Shown here piece after piece: positions 22,140 through 33,999 of a stretch of DNA of 64,000 nt. The DNA is taken from positions 62,001-126,000 of the forward strand of contig JACTVC010000005.1 in assembly GCA_018417955.1 (NCBI GenBank). The letters run 5' to 3'. A program made the position numbers and the translations under genes. Source of the stretch: Laccaria trichodermophora. Taxonomy: Eukaryota; Basidiomycota; Agaricomycetes; Agaricales; Hydnangiaceae. Below the pieces are notes generated by a model that worked only from the letters and a program-made list of their open reading frames with translations, made no database searches and was not told the origin of the DNA. How positions within the stretch are numbered: position 1 is the stretch's first letter; each line of letters begins with the position of its first letter.

Positions 22140-22440
22140 AATATCCTAGCCATCTGAAAGTGGTTGGAAATGTTTGAAGCATGTTAGAGTGGTAGGAAAT
22201 ATTTGAAGTGTTTCAGACTGGTTGGAAATGTTTGAAGCATGTTAGAGTGGTCGGAAATATTTGAAGTGTTTCAGACTGGTTGGAAATGTTTTAGCTATGT
22301 CACACTGCTGAAAAATCTTTTTGTCATGTCACACTGCTAAGAAATGTTTGAGCCATGTCACACTGCTGAAAAATCTTTTGAGCATGTCACACTGCTCAGA
22401 AATGTTTTAGCCATGTCACATAGGCAAAAAATTTCCTGCC
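22140..22440. repeat. Subterminal ~30-bp repeat array of FB1 (mirrored at 28090-28400)
   Basis: Units alternate around GGAAATGTTTGAAGCATGTTAGAGTG-like and TGTCACACTGCTGAAAAAT-like phrases, about ten in all. Equivalent arrays flank both ends of every FB copy. Subterminal arrays of this kind often bind transposase; that is inference here. Confidence 0.75.
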
Positions 22441-24899
22441 AGTGTCATGGAGTATCTGGGGTCCTAGTTTCAAAAAAATAACTTCAAAAATTTCTGACCA
22501 TTCAAACTTTTATCTTCTGGATTCAACTTTTCCACAAAATTTATCATAAAGATAATTTTGGTCCTAAACTTGCCCTTTAACTTTTATATTGTATTTTTGT
22601 TCTAGAAACAGCAGATTATATATTGCATGCAACTGTATCTATTGGTATTCAGCTATTTTTTATATAGTTATAGCCTCTAAATTCTGCTTCTTCAGATAAT
22701 GAAGGTTTTTACTGACTGCTCTTATATTGAGTTTATATTGGTAATTGCCTATAATAGACTAGCCCTACCTACTGAATCATTACTGTTGTCTATTATTCAT
22801 GCAGAGATAAATATTGGCTGATGTGCAAGCTATATTGTGGTACACTACTGAACATAAGTGTCCCTAGAGTAGTGGAACAGCTGTTGGAATGTCTAACAGA
22901 CAATGCAACCAAAGTTGTTGTGACCCAAGGAGTAGGTCGTTCCAGCCAATCAATCAATAGCTAGGAGCCATGGAATGTGACAGTTCATAGTACCCATGCT
23001 CTGATCTTCATGGACAGACCCATTGGACAGTGCTATGATCATGCAAGTCACAAAGGCTCCTCACATGTATTGCCTAGTGTTCAAGTTACAGCTGTTAGTA
23101 GGGCTTCAAGTTGAGCAACATGAGCAATAGTGTGGTTAAAGGGATAGATTCCCTCATGGACTACATGAGGTGTAATGTACAAAATGGATGATGTAAGCAG
23201 AATTTGACTAAGCATATAGTAACACTGATAGTTGCACAATGTTGGGGAGTGGAAAGAGTAAGATGTGTGTGTAGGGAGTTGCTCACTGGACTGACATACT
23301 ACACATATTCTTCACTGCAGTGGACCTATGTTTCTGAAAACTAGAGAGAGTTCTGGGCATTGTTACATTTACCATGCTAACTATATTTCTCACTCCCATA
23401 GAGATATGTTCCTGAGCACTGGAGAGGGTTCTGAGGATTGTCAGAGTCTGATGTTTCATGTAAATGTATATGATGTAATGTATTCATGTCTGTGGGCTAT
23501 AATGACATCTTGAATTTTTTCTGCTGGTACTTTACTGTGCCCCATTGATATCTGCAGAAATGGCTTGAATCCTCCAGAATTCTGATCTCTCTATTAGAAA
23601 TATTTGAATTTTCTTTTTTAGACATGGATTTTAGACCTTGACAAAAGTACCCAACAAGAAGTTCTATTTTTTCTCATTTTTACCATATTTTATAAATGAT
23701 TTTCATTTAAAATAGTAATATTTGTCATTTGAAAATGCAAAATGGACTCCGAAATCAGCCCTGCAACATTATGACCACCAGTAATTACCATCTACATTTT
23801 CTCCAATGTTACTCTCATTTTATTATGATTTTCTAGCCATATTTGTGCACAAATTACCTTATTTGGAAATATGCACAGATCATGTCCACCATGCACCCAC
23901 ATTGTCAATAACAGTTAATAGTATGTCTGTGCTTTTTTTCTGTTTTTTCTTTCTGATTCTCACACTATATTCATCTTAATTGCTATATTATAAAATGCAT
24001 ACAAACCATGTATATGGTACCTCAATATTCCTGACAATAGTCTATTATTTTTCTCTTTTTCCTGTATATTTATGGCTATATTTCCATTATAGACTATATT
24101 TGGAAATATGCACAGACCAAGTAAACAGTACACCAAGACCTATTTACATCACATGATTTTTCTGATTTTTCTAATTACATTTGTATTAATTACTATATTA
24201 GCAAATGTGCACAGGCCATGTACATAACCAATATTGTCAACAACAGTCCATTTTCTTATTTTTCTGGCTATATTTGTATCAATTACTATATGAAAAAATG
24301 TGCACAAACTATATTCATAGTATGTCAATATTGTCCATAATAGTACATTATGTTTCTGTTTTTCTTCTAATTTTCTGGCCATATTGTCATTAATTACCAT
24401 ATTTGGAAATATGCACAAACCAAGTAAACACAAAATTATCACATATCATTTGAATTTTTTATCATTTTTCTGCCTATATTTATATTGATTACCATATTGG
24501 AAAATATGCACAGACCCTGTATATTGTACCCCAATATTTTCAACAATATTTTATTATTTTAATTTTAATTTTCTAATTTTCTAGCATTATTGAATTTCTC
24601 TTTAATTTTCTGGCTGTATTTGTATTAATTACCATATTGACCATATATCTATTTTCCCCTCTTTTTGTCTGATTTTCTATATATATTTCCATAATGAGAA
24701 ATGTGCGCAGGCCATTAGTAATGGTCTATTGCCTTGCTCTTATGTTTTGCTGCTCTGTCCCCATGCCAAAGACAATACCCAAACAAGAGCCCTTACTCCT
24801 CTACTTTGTGGAATCCTCTGCACCATTTACAATGGTTTTATATAATATCAAGAACCAATATACTGAATTTCCTACAGGGTATGCAATATGTCTATACTA

Positions 24900-25890
24900 T
24901 CTACAAATGACAGTAACTAGATGATCACTATGAGCATATAAAGTGCTTTATTCAATGATCCTCACCCCCCAGCAGATGTGTAACACACTATCTATGTGTT
25001 ATATATGGGGAGCTGTTGATGAATGTTGTATAGTGAGCCAAAATGATAATGGTGTTAAGACCAAGCTGTGATTGGCTACAATATAAGTCAGATCTTGATT
25101 CAAGAGATATTCTGCTAGTATCTAGTGGAGATCATTCATGCTTCAGAATTCCACTGCACAATCCCCACTCCTTCTCTGGAAATTCTACACCAAAAGGTTG
25201 GATAAATGAAAGATTACTCCTTCATCTACTGGTCCATATATGTGGTAGTGTAGACAGCTGCATACCTAATACAGCCTTACAGCCTCCCCTACTCTATAAC
25301 ATCAACCAGGACCTTCCAACATGTAGTCATCATGATATAGGTGACTCCAGGGGATCTCACCTTGCAACTTGTCACTTACTGCTACAGTTGTAAATGAACT
25401 GGCAATGTAATCTTGCCTCTGGCTTGGTTCAAACCACCAACCTGCTGACAAGCTGTAATCTTTTATTTAGTGTAACTGAATGCCTATTTAGTGACTCTGG
25501 TGTCACAAGACCCAGTCTATCAGGGCAGGTCTTATCAGATCTGCACTGTTATCTCTTCCTGCATCTGTAGTCAACCTCTCATGGATTTCCAGGGTAGCTT
25601 TGAATATCTGGAGCAATCTTGAATCTTGCTAAAATACACCCACATCTAGTTTCTAACCCTCATTCTTCCTCTCTTTGGACTGTAGCTGTGACCAAGATCA
25701 CAGCTGGCAATTGTCATTCCAGCTTGCCATAGCACTTTCATTGACAGCTTTGACATTTAATGCACATATAATCCATTAGACCACCCAAATTTGAAATACT
25801 ACTAGAATAAAATCAGAAAGAAATTGGGTGTTGATGATGGGGTGATATTTACATGGTCTGTGCACAGTTCCCTATATAGTAAGTACTGAA
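24900..25890. other. Single-copy centre of FB1, function unknown
   Basis: This roughly 1-kb stretch has no inverted partner. A 116-codon frame (25043-25393) is open and is identical in FB3 (56296-56646), but with two recent copies that says nothing about selection. A GGTTTGAACC-like B-box phrase is present, but I find no matching A box at tRNA spacing. Confidence 0.4.
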
Positions 25891-26094
25891 ATTACAGCCA
25901 AAAAGTGAGAAAAAAATAAGAAAAGAAATTCACATGCTGGAAATAGTCATTAATAATGTTAATGTATTGTTTACTTGATCTGTGCACATTTCCAAATGTG
26001 GTAATTAGTGAAAATATGGCCAGAAAATTGATGTCTGACTCCAGCTGATATGGTTTCATCTGATAGGCACATGATAAATGCATCATATAGTTGT

Positions 26095-26260
26095 TCATAT
26101 TGCATATCATATGATACAGTCATGTGATCAATCATGTGATATGATTGTGTGAGGTATCATGTGGTCTGCTTATGTGATGTATCATGTGGTCTGATTATAT
26201 GATATAGATCATGTGATATGTCATGTGGTTTGATCATGTGACATATCATGTGATAGCCAG
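26095..26260. repeat. ~22-bp ATCATGTGATNTGAT repeats in FB1
   Basis: About eight variants of TATCATGTGATATGATCATG lie between the centre and the right arm. The same array occurs at 55440-55600 in FB3 in the opposite sense. Confidence 0.7.
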
Positions 26261-28598
26261 CAAAGATTTTAGCACTTATCTAGTATTTACACCAGAATAA
26301 TGTGGCTACTACAATGGCAAAATAAAGTAAGTCTTGCATTTCTACATGAAAAATTGAAGAGAAAGAGAAAAAATAATAGAGGAAATTCAATAAAGCCAGA
26401 AAATCAGAAAAATAAAATAAAATAAAAATAAAAGTAAAAAAGTAATGTTAAAAATATTGGGGTACAATGTGCAGGGTCTGCACATTTTCCAATATGGTAA
26501 TCAACATAAATATAGGCAGAAAAATAAATAAATAAATTCAAATAATATGTGATAATCTTGATGTACTGTTTACTTGGTCTGTGCATGTTTCCAAGTATGG
26601 TAATTAATGAAAATATAGCTAGAAAATCAGAAGAAAAACAGAAAAATACTGTACTATTATTGACAATATTGACATACTATAAACATAGTTTGTGCACATT
26701 TTCTGATATAGTAATTGATACAAATATAGGCAGAAAAATGAGAAAATGGACCCATTGTTGACAATATTGGGTATATACATGGCCTGTGCACATTTGCTAA
26801 TATAGTAATTAATACAAATATAATTAGAAAAATAAAATAAAAATCATGTGATGTACATAGATCTTGATGGACTGTTTACTTGGTCTGTGCATATTTCAAA
26901 ATATAGTAAATAATGAAAATATGGCCAGAAAATTACAGCGAAAAGAGGCAAATAATAGAATTTTGTCAGGAATATTGAAATACCATATACATGGTTTATG
27001 TGCATTTTCTGATATAGTAATTGATGCAAATATACTGTAAGAATCAGAAAAGAAAAGAGAGAAAAAAGGACAGATATACTATTGACTGTTATTGACAATG
27101 TGGGTGCATAGTGGACATGACCTGTGCATATTTGCAAATAGGGTAATTTGTGCAAATATAGCCAGAAAATCACAATAAAATGAGAGTAACATTGGGGAAA
27201 ATGTAGATGGTAATTACTGGTGGTCATAATGTTGCAGGGCTGATTTTGGAGTCCATTTTGCATTTTCAAATGAGAAATATTACTATTTTCCAGCAAAATC
27301 ATTGATAAAATATGGTAAAAATGAGAAAAAATAGGACTTCTTGTTGGGTACTGTTGTCAAGGTCTAAAATCCATATCTAAAAAAGAAAATTCAACTATTT
27401 TTAATAGAGAGATCAGAATTCTGTAGGATTCTAGCCATTTCTGCAGAAATAGGTGGGGCACAGTAAAGTACTGGCAGTCATGATGGTGGTCAAACAGGAA
27501 ATTCAATAGGTCATTATAGTCGACAAACACAAATACATGACATATACTTTTACATGAAACATCAGACCCTCACAATCCTCAGAACTCTCCAGTGCTCAGG
27601 AAGATACCTCTATGGGAGTGGGAAAATATAGCTAGCATAGTAAATGTAACAATCCCCAGAACTCCCTCTAGTTTTCAGAAACATAGGTTTACTGCAGTGA
27701 ACAATATGGCTTGCGCATCAGCCAATATTTACCTCTGGTAATTTGCATGAATAATAGACAACAGTAATGATTCAGTAGGTAGGCTAGTCTATTATGGGCA
27801 ATTACCAATATAAACTCAATATAAGAGCAGTCAGTAAAAACCTTCATTATCTGAAGAAGCAGAATTTAGAGGCTATAACTATATAAAAAATAGCTGAATA
27901 CCAATAGATACAGTTGCATGCAATATATAATCTGCTGTTTCTAGAACAAAAATACAATATAAAAGTTAAAGGGCAAGTTTAGGACCAAAATTATCTTTAT
28001 GATAAATTTTGTGGAAAAGTTGAATCCAGAAGATAAAAGTTTGAATGGTCAGAAATTTTTGAAGTTATTTTTTTGAAACTAGGACCCCAGATACTCCATG
28101 ACACTGGCAGGAAATTTTTTGCCTATGTGACATGGCTAAAACATTTCTGAGCAGTGTGACATGCTCAAAAGATTTTTCAGCAGTGTGACATGGCTCAAAC
28201 ATTTCTTAGCAGTGTGACATGACAAAAAGATTTTTCAGCAGTGTGACATAGCTAAAACATTTCCAACCAGTCTGAAACACTTCAAATATTTCCGACCACT
28301 CTAACATGCTTCAAACATTTCCAACCAGTCTGAAACACTTCAAATATTTCCTACCACTCTAACATGCTTCAAACATTTCCAACCACTTTCAGATGGCTAG
28401 GATATTTTTCAATGCAATATATCAACCCAAATATTTCTGGTCACAATATTGAAGGTCAAACATTTTTGCCCAATGCAATAATATATTTTCCTCCAGAGGC
28501 AAAAAAATAAATGGCCAAGGAACCTATTAGCCTGGATACATTCTTACATTTTACAAGGCTAATAGCTTGGTCAAGGTGGGTGACTGAAGTGTAGCAGC

Positions 28599-28912
28599 AG
28601 AGCCCCTCTCTACTGAGGAAGTCAAGGACGATCCCCCCACGACAGATCCGCTGCCCGCAGAAGACAACCTACCTTTCCCCTTGGACGACCACTGGACTTA
28701 CCCGATAGGAGTGAAGCCTGACTCCTTAGCCTTCGATGACGAATGGTTGAACAAACCTCACCTTCTTGTGGCTATGAAGCCCTCCGTGGTTGCCACCTTT
28801 GCCCAGGGCTACTCGAAGGACAAATACTTTGCTTCTAAGTACGTTGAGGACATCCCTAACCCCAGAACCGTCCTCACCCCCTCCCACTTCCGCAAAAGTA
28901 AGGATGGATTAC
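28599..28912 (+). CDS. pol: Gypsy Pol segment between FB1 and the solo LTR
   Basis: The pol frame continues as AEPLSTEEVKDDPP ... VEDIPNPRTVLTPSHFRKSKDG and is cut by the solo LTR at 28913. It is the linker between RNase H and integrase. The stop at 28915-28917 belongs to the inserted LTR. Confidence 0.8.
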
Positions 28913-29286
28913 TGTGAAACCGAAGGGCTGATCGGGACTTCTCGACGAAGGCGTGAGTGCGAGATGGCGGCGGAGAATATCCGGGGTACGCGGGAGAGAG
29001 ATAGTAAAGTGGTGCCGCGAGGCGACACCATGTGGAGGATATCCTGTGACCCAGGAACTGGGGCGCGGTCACCCGGCGCAGGACTCTTGTATCCCGGAGG
29101 GGAGGCATAAGGCTGCCTAGCCGTATAGAAATGGGGTGACTCCGTCCACATGTAATGTATAATGTGGTTGCAAAGTGTCTTCTATTTGTTATAAATGCAA
29201 CACTATATAGAGTTGAACAAACATGAACAATTACGATGGTTCTAGATCACGCATGTACTTGCAGTGTACACTATCACACCGTTACA
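28913..29286. mobile_element. Solo LTR (374 bp) inside gypsy pol
   Basis: It starts TGTGAAACCG and ends CCGTTACA, with 5-bp target duplication ATTAC at 28908-28912 and 29287-29291. Deleting it with one duplication restores GAT GGA TTA CTC TAT TTC in pol. It contains a CTATATAGAG box near 29200. It is unrelated by eye to the gypsy LTRs, so it comes from another LTR family. Confidence 0.8.
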
Positions 29287-29291
29287 ATTAC

Positions 29292-30442
29292 TCTATTTCA
29301 TAGACGCGGATTGGTCTGCCAGACTCTGCGTTCTGGAATCAAGAATTCATTTCGTATTGAAGTGGATTCACGATTCCCCTTATGAGAGCGCACACGCTGG
29401 ACCACGTCGATTCATATCCAGACTTCGGGAGTTGTTTTACTGGCCTACCATGCATAAAGATGTAATGGACTACACAAAGTCCTGCGATACCTGTCAGAAA
29501 ATTAAAATTGATAGACGCGCACCTGCTGGTAGCCTTCGACCTTCGCATATTCCAGCAAGACCTTTCTCTACAGTGTCACTCGATCTCATCACAGGTCTCC
29601 CTCCGTCCGGTGAAGAGGGTTACACTGCCATCTTTGCCGTGGTCGACAAACTAACCAAGTTTGCCATCTTCTTACCCGTGCATGAGACTTTGAGCCAGGA
29701 GCAGTTTGCGGATCTCTTCGTGGATAGAGTGGCCAACGTCTACGGACTACCTGAGCGCATAATAGCTGATCGCGACAAGCGTTGGTCTACTGCGTTCTGG
29801 AAGTCCGTGGTAGCGAACTATGGCAGCGTCATGGCTCTATCCTCATCGCACCACCCTCAGACCGACGGACAGACCGAGATCCTTAATGCTACCATAGAGC
29901 AGATGCTCTGGGCATACATAGCTTCAGACCGGACCTCCTGGGCCAAATGGCTCAGCGTGTTGAATTATTCGTACAACAGCTCTACACACTCATCTACGGG
30001 TTACACTCCGCAATTCTTGCTAATGGGCTACAAACCTCGAACCTCCACTGTGGGAGTAGTTCCTGAAGGAGATCCCGTGTCTAGGCCATTCGTCGCCAGC
30101 CAGTCAGCGGAAGAATTCTTAGGTGAACTAGAATTCCATCGAGCCCTAGCTAGAGACGCACTCGTACTCGCCCAGGAACGACAAGCCGCCGCGTACAATA
30201 AAGGCCGAAGACTGGTAGACACGCTGGAGAAGGGCGACCTAGTCTTAATCAATCCGCACACTCTCAAGCTCGTGGATGTCAAAGGCACAGGCCGGAAACT
30301 CGTCCAGAGGACTATAGGACCGTTCGAGGTTCTGGAACAAGTCAACCCCCAAGTGTACCGTTTGAAGCTCCCACCCAATTACCCGATGCATCCGGTGTTC
30401 AATATTGAGCACCTTAAGAAGTACCACTCATCTCCTGAGTGA
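29292..30442 (+). CDS. pol: Gypsy integrase
   Basis: Coding resumes as LYFIDADWSARLCV after the solo LTR; the ATG-like start at 29264 is LTR sequence. The H2C2 zinc-binding region is followed by CDTCQKIK. The DDE catalytic core has Asp in VSLDLITG, Asp in IIADRDKRW and Glu in DGQTEILN. It would join element DNA to the target. The C-terminal HPVFNIEHLKKYH motif is typical of gypsy integrases. It ends at TGA 30440-30442, but the same frame stays open afterwards into the chromodomain, so this stop is probably a recent CGA-to-TGA change. Confidence 0.9.
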
Positions 30443-30672
30443 TTCGACCAAAGGGAGTCGCTACCCAGCACTAGGGAGTTAATCCCTCACCCAGAATACG
30501 AAGTCGAATCAATTGTCGGACACCGCCTAACTACACAAAAACAGGCAATCGTCGGATGTATCTAGTTCATTGGAAGGGACACGACCCAGTTGACGACACT
30601 TGGGTATCAGAATATGACCTTCGTAATGCTCCAGAACTCACGAGAGCGTATTTACGGGCCCATGGACTTTGA
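30443..30672 (+). pseudogene. Gypsy chromodomain, cut off by UGA and a 1-bp frameshift
   Basis: After the UGA the frame reads ... HPEYEVESIVGHRL, the first chromodomain strand. Near 30541-30546 one base is missing (AACAGGCAAT). The neighbouring frame then gives YLVHWKGHDPVDDTWVSEYD and ends at TGA 30670-30672. Chromodomains on chromovirus integrases direct insertion to marked chromatin. Here translation could not reach it. Confidence 0.8.
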
Positions 30673-30909
30673 GATCGGCTGACTAATCCGCTACCCATTA
30701 CTGTTTGCAGTAGTTTGGTGATTGATCGATGGATAAAGATCTCCCAGGCCGCCGTCTTCTTCCTTCCTTTCCTTACCCCCAATTTCTACCATCGCGCGGT
30801 CAATTCTGCGTTGAAACTAATTGTTCTATACTTCGCGCAGCTAGTTCTGCGTTGAAACTATACTTACGCTCCTTTTAAATTAATTACTTACTTACTCCTC
30901 GTAACAATC
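30673..30909 (+). other. Spacer between pol and the third ORF
   Basis: About 240 bp with no open frame of note. A TTCTGCGTTGAAACTA phrase is repeated (about 30807 and 30848). It may hold signals for expressing ORF3, but none is clear. Confidence 0.4.
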
Positions 30910-33894
30910 ATGCATTCCTACCCATCAAGCCATCGCCCCGTTCGGGATTCACGAGTGACATCCACCAGGAGGTCCAGCGCAACAGGCTACTTAGCCAAGC
31001 CATGCGTTGACTCCAGAATGACAGCACGATTACCTCGCTTCGAAATCCAATCCCACCGTGTTGTCCAAATAGGAGAGGAGGCTTGGGAGCTGTGGTCGCC
31101 AAACTCCAAGCAGCTCCCATTCCTTCCCGGTTTAGTAGAGGACTTCTTCAAAATCGATCTGGCTGACCGTCGAACGGATCGTCGAAGTGACGGACACCTG
31201 GGTAGATTCGACGCGTGCGTTTCTCCACAGTATGCATTCGGTCACCCAGAGTGGGCTCCTCACGTTCGAAGAAGCCCACCCTCACCCTTGGGATTCCCTG
31301 AATTCGCTAATATTCTGGAAATCACGGACGCCCGAAGTTCTATCCTCCCCCGTTACGTCAATGATCTGCTACAAAGGAATACCCTCCTAGACGCGCACGC
31401 TACCCTACTCAAGACGAACAGTGATCGTAACCCTGCTATAGCTTTAGAAGATGTGTGGAGGGTGTCCCCTCCCACCATCTCTCAGGATGATATAAATGAT
31501 CTGCATACCGTCCGCTCCTTTGATCATGCATTGGATGAAGTCACGCGCTTACAACGGAAGTTCAAAATGAAGGTAGCATGGGTAGACTGGGTGGAACAGC
31601 GTCAGACCACCCCATCATGGTCCCGAGCGACAAATCGTCTCCCCGACATGGCTAATGAGTCCTATATGGGCATGTGGATTAATGGTCAGGATGAGGAGGA
31701 AATTGATTGGCTACTAGCGCACCGTATCCCTTGCTTCATATCCCATAAGCTAGAAGGGAACGAGTTGGATCGCTTGTCTAATGAGGGACTAGCTCGAAGG
31801 GACTTGACGTTCATCCGTGGCACGCCAATCGAGGACCTAAGCCTTTCGCACAATCGGGTCGAAGCCTTTTTACGCAGGCAAAACATGATCATCACCCATT
31901 CAGACGAGGATGACAACATCGGTAGCGAGGAGCCCTCTGATCCCCCGGCAGCATTAGCAGCCTCCTTCTCCCTAGCCCATAGGGAATGGTCAAGAGGCGG
32001 TACCGCTCCCCTGGCTTATGAAACCGCTCTCAATAACACTCCATTCACACCACCCTCTCCACCTTCTCCCTTGCTCGTCCTTGACTTCTCCAATTATGAT
32101 GCTGATCCCTTAGACCTGGTGGAAGTGGACCCTCGCCGCGTAGCTTGGATTCGCCCCCCTCCCGTCATGCGTTGCCAGGAAGGCAAATGGGAAAAATGGG
32201 CGGAGAAAAATGTAGAGGGACAATTATTCATAGCTAAGGCTTCGCGGTCGTATTCGGATTTCGATGGCGTATCGTACTTCGACCGTTCCCGCAATCGAGA
32301 AATTATTCTGTTGAGCGCCGCTCCTATGCTTCCTGGGGCTATCTCGAAACCCGAAATATTCGGCTTTCCCTGTCCCCGGCATCTACACTTCGTCGAATTG
32401 CCACAGAACAAGGCACCACGCCCCGTTAAGGCTTCATTCTGGCTTTACGCGACTAGAGATCCAACTCCCAGGGACGTAGGGATGCGAGCCTGGTTGCCTG
32501 ATGCAGAGGCCCTCCCTTTCAAAGATGAATTCAGGCGGGGACCTTCTGATCGACCGCCGTCACCCCCAGATAGCCCTGGTCATCCAGCTCTTCCAGCCCT
32601 CAGCCACCCAGTATCTACAGCTCCCCTTTTAGTCGACCCCTTTGATTCACCGGACATTATGGGTGTTCCAGACAGTGAACGTCCCCTCTCCCCAGTGGAT
32701 TCTTTACTGGGAGCCCCTCCAGAGGTGGATTGGGATTTAGACCTCAACAAGCCTATGGGTCCTCAGATCCCTGAGCAACCGGTTGAGGACATGGAGATGC
32801 AGGAAGTAGACCTGGGGGATGTACCATCGCCCCCTAGGAGTCCCTCCCAGCGCCCGCCAATGGGGCTTCTTTCTGAGGCCGTCATCAGGCCGGTCACCCC
32901 TCCTGTTGTTTCTCCTCGTCCCCGAGCTGCTCGCCCTCAGCCCATACCTAAGCCCTCCACTTCCCCTTCCGCTCCTAGAGCTGTACGGTTGAATTCCCCT
33001 CGACGAGGTAACCGAAAGCATGCGCGTCTGCTATCTCGATCTCCTTCTCCACCGAGGAGGAGAGGAGACTCCTATCGTCCCAGCCATCCCTCCCACGGTC
33101 GTGCAAGCGAGCGCGCAAGTTCTCGGGCATCCACTTCGTCTCTCAACTCTTGGTCTACATCCAGGGGCCCACCTAACCTGTGGTCAAACGCGCCTCCTTC
33201 TAATCCGTGGTCGGATACACCTGGTTTCAACATGTGGTCAGCTTCTCAAGCTTCATCCACTGGACTCACCCCAGCGGGATGGGGACCTTCGCCGGGTTAC
33301 ATGCCATGGAGCACCAACCCAACTCAAAACCCCTGGTTGATGTTTTACCCGGGTTTCTACCCATCAGAACAAGTTTCCCTACCAGGTTGGCCCCCTTTCG
33401 CATTCCCTCCTGTGCCAACTACTACGCCCAACTGCCAATCTTGTCACAATTGCGCGTCTTGCGGTCGCCCTCCAGCTCCAGCTAACAACGAGGACTCACC
33501 TCTACCTCCTTCTGCTCCAGCAGCGCCGTCCTTGCTAGGTCGTTTGCGCTCGCCGTCATCTGCAAACCCGCCTCGTGTTGCACCCATTCCCTTAGCACAA
33601 CGGTTGCGGGACCCACTCCCTTTATCTGAGCGTTTACGGGCCCCAGCGTCCTTAATGCAACGAATGCAAGGCCCACCCGCGGAGTTCGTTCAGGGATCCT
33701 CTTCCAGACCCTTACAGGGCGCCCTACCAACGCCTTTGCAGCAACGACTGGCGGCGGAACCCGATGACGACGAAGGCGAATTATCAGAAGAGGTTATGCC
33801 ACAGGAGGAGGAGGAGGAGGAGAGACCCGTTTCCACGAGTCGCGCACGAAGGAGTCGCAGATCAGGCAGGAAGCAACATGAGGAGGACCAATGA
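30910..33894 (+). CDS. Gypsy third ORF, 994 aa, unknown function
   Basis: This long uninterrupted frame lies between the chromodomain and the 3' LTR, where envelope-like or accessory genes sit in other gypsy elements. I see no signal peptide or membrane span, so an envelope role is not supported. Residues ~1-330 look globular (ESYMGMWINGQDEEEIDWLLAHRIPCF resembles hypothetical proteins I associate with basidiomycetes; 20-residue part: MGMWINGQDEEEIDWLLA). The rest is Pro/Ser-rich with SR-like stretches. A short Cys cluster (CQSCHNCASCGRPP) lies near residue 840. The tail is acidic then basic. Gag-like GC composition indicates it belongs to the element. Confidence 0.8.
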   Translation: MHSYPSSHRPVRDSRVTSTRRSSATGYLAKPCVDSRMTARLPRFEIQSHRVVQIGEEAWELWSPNSKQLPFLPGLVEDFFKIDLADRRTDRRSDGHLGRFDACVSPQYAFGHPEWAPHVRRSPPSPLGFPEFANILEITDARSSILPRYVNDLLQRNTLLDAHATLLKTNSDRNPAIALEDVWRVSPPTISQDDINDLHTVRSFDHALDEVTRLQRKFKMKVAWVDWVEQRQTTPSWSRATNRLPDMANESYMGMWINGQDEEEIDWLLAHRIPCFISHKLEGNELDRLSNEGLARRDLTFIRGTPIEDLSLSHNRVEAFLRRQNMIITHSDEDDNIGSEEPSDPPAALAASFSLAHREWSRGGTAPLAYETALNNTPFTPPSPPSPLLVLDFSNYDADPLDLVEVDPRRVAWIRPPPVMRCQEGKWEKWAEKNVEGQLFIAKASRSYSDFDGVSYFDRSRNREIILLSAAPMLPGAISKPEIFGFPCPRHLHFVELPQNKAPRPVKASFWLYATRDPTPRDVGMRAWLPDAEALPFKDEFRRGPSDRPPSPPDSPGHPALPALSHPVSTAPLLVDPFDSPDIMGVPDSERPLSPVDSLLGAPPEVDWDLDLNKPMGPQIPEQPVEDMEMQEVDLGDVPSPPRSPSQRPPMGLLSEAVIRPVTPPVVSPRPRAARPQPIPKPSTSPSAPRAVRLNSPRRGNRKHARLLSRSPSPPRRRGDSYRPSHPSHGRASERASSRASTSSLNSWSTSRGPPNLWSNAPPSNPWSDTPGFNMWSASQASSTGLTPAGWGPSPGYMPWSTNPTQNPWLMFYPGFYPSEQVSLPGWPPFAFPPVPTTTPNCQSCHNCASCGRPPAPANNEDSPLPPSAPAAPSLLGRLRSPSSANPPRVAPIPLAQRLRDPLPLSERLRAPASLMQRMQGPPAEFVQGSSSRPLQGALPTPLQQRLAAEPDDDEGELSEEVMPQEEEEEERPVSTSRARRSRRSGRKQHEEDQ

Positions 33895-33983
33895 CGGATA
33901 GAGGAGGGAAAGAAACCGGCAGGCAAGGGCAAGAGGAGGGATCGTCGACGATGAAAAGCTTTGGATCACGAGTAATCGAGTCT

Positions 33984-33999
33984 GCGCGCAGGGGGGCAC
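33984..33999 (+). promoter_or_regulatory. Putative polypurine tract
   Basis: GCGCAGGGGGGCAC immediately precedes the 3' LTR. It is short but correctly placed for plus-strand priming. Confidence 0.45.

Larger units (their letters stand above)
21955..28591. mobile_element. FB1: 6,637-bp foldback element inside gypsy pol
   Basis: The ends are CACTTCAGTCACCCACC and its reverse complement. Target duplication TAGCAGC lies at 21948-21954 and 28592-28598. Removing the element and one duplication restores CTA-independent reading of TTA GCA GCA GAG CCC in pol. The left (21955 to about 24700) and right (about 26300 to 28591) parts are imperfect inverted copies; the left arm has about 430 extra bp (about 22850-23310). 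The middle (about 24900-25900) is single copy. I recognise no transposase; the longest frames (116 and 152 codons) match no family I know. FB3 has the same length and content in the opposite orientation. Confidence 0.9.

Noticed and set aside
25380..25470. tRNA-like B box (GGTTTGAACC on the reverse strand)
   Set aside because: No A box at suitable spacing and no cloverleaf fold seen, so no tRNA or SINE call.
26844..27302. 152-codon frame in the FB1 arm (also 54387-54845)
   Set aside because: AT-rich repeat translation; conserved only because FB1 and FB3 are near-identical DNA.
30910..33894. Envelope-like gene
   Set aside because: Position fits, but no signal peptide, membrane span or glycoprotein features are visible.
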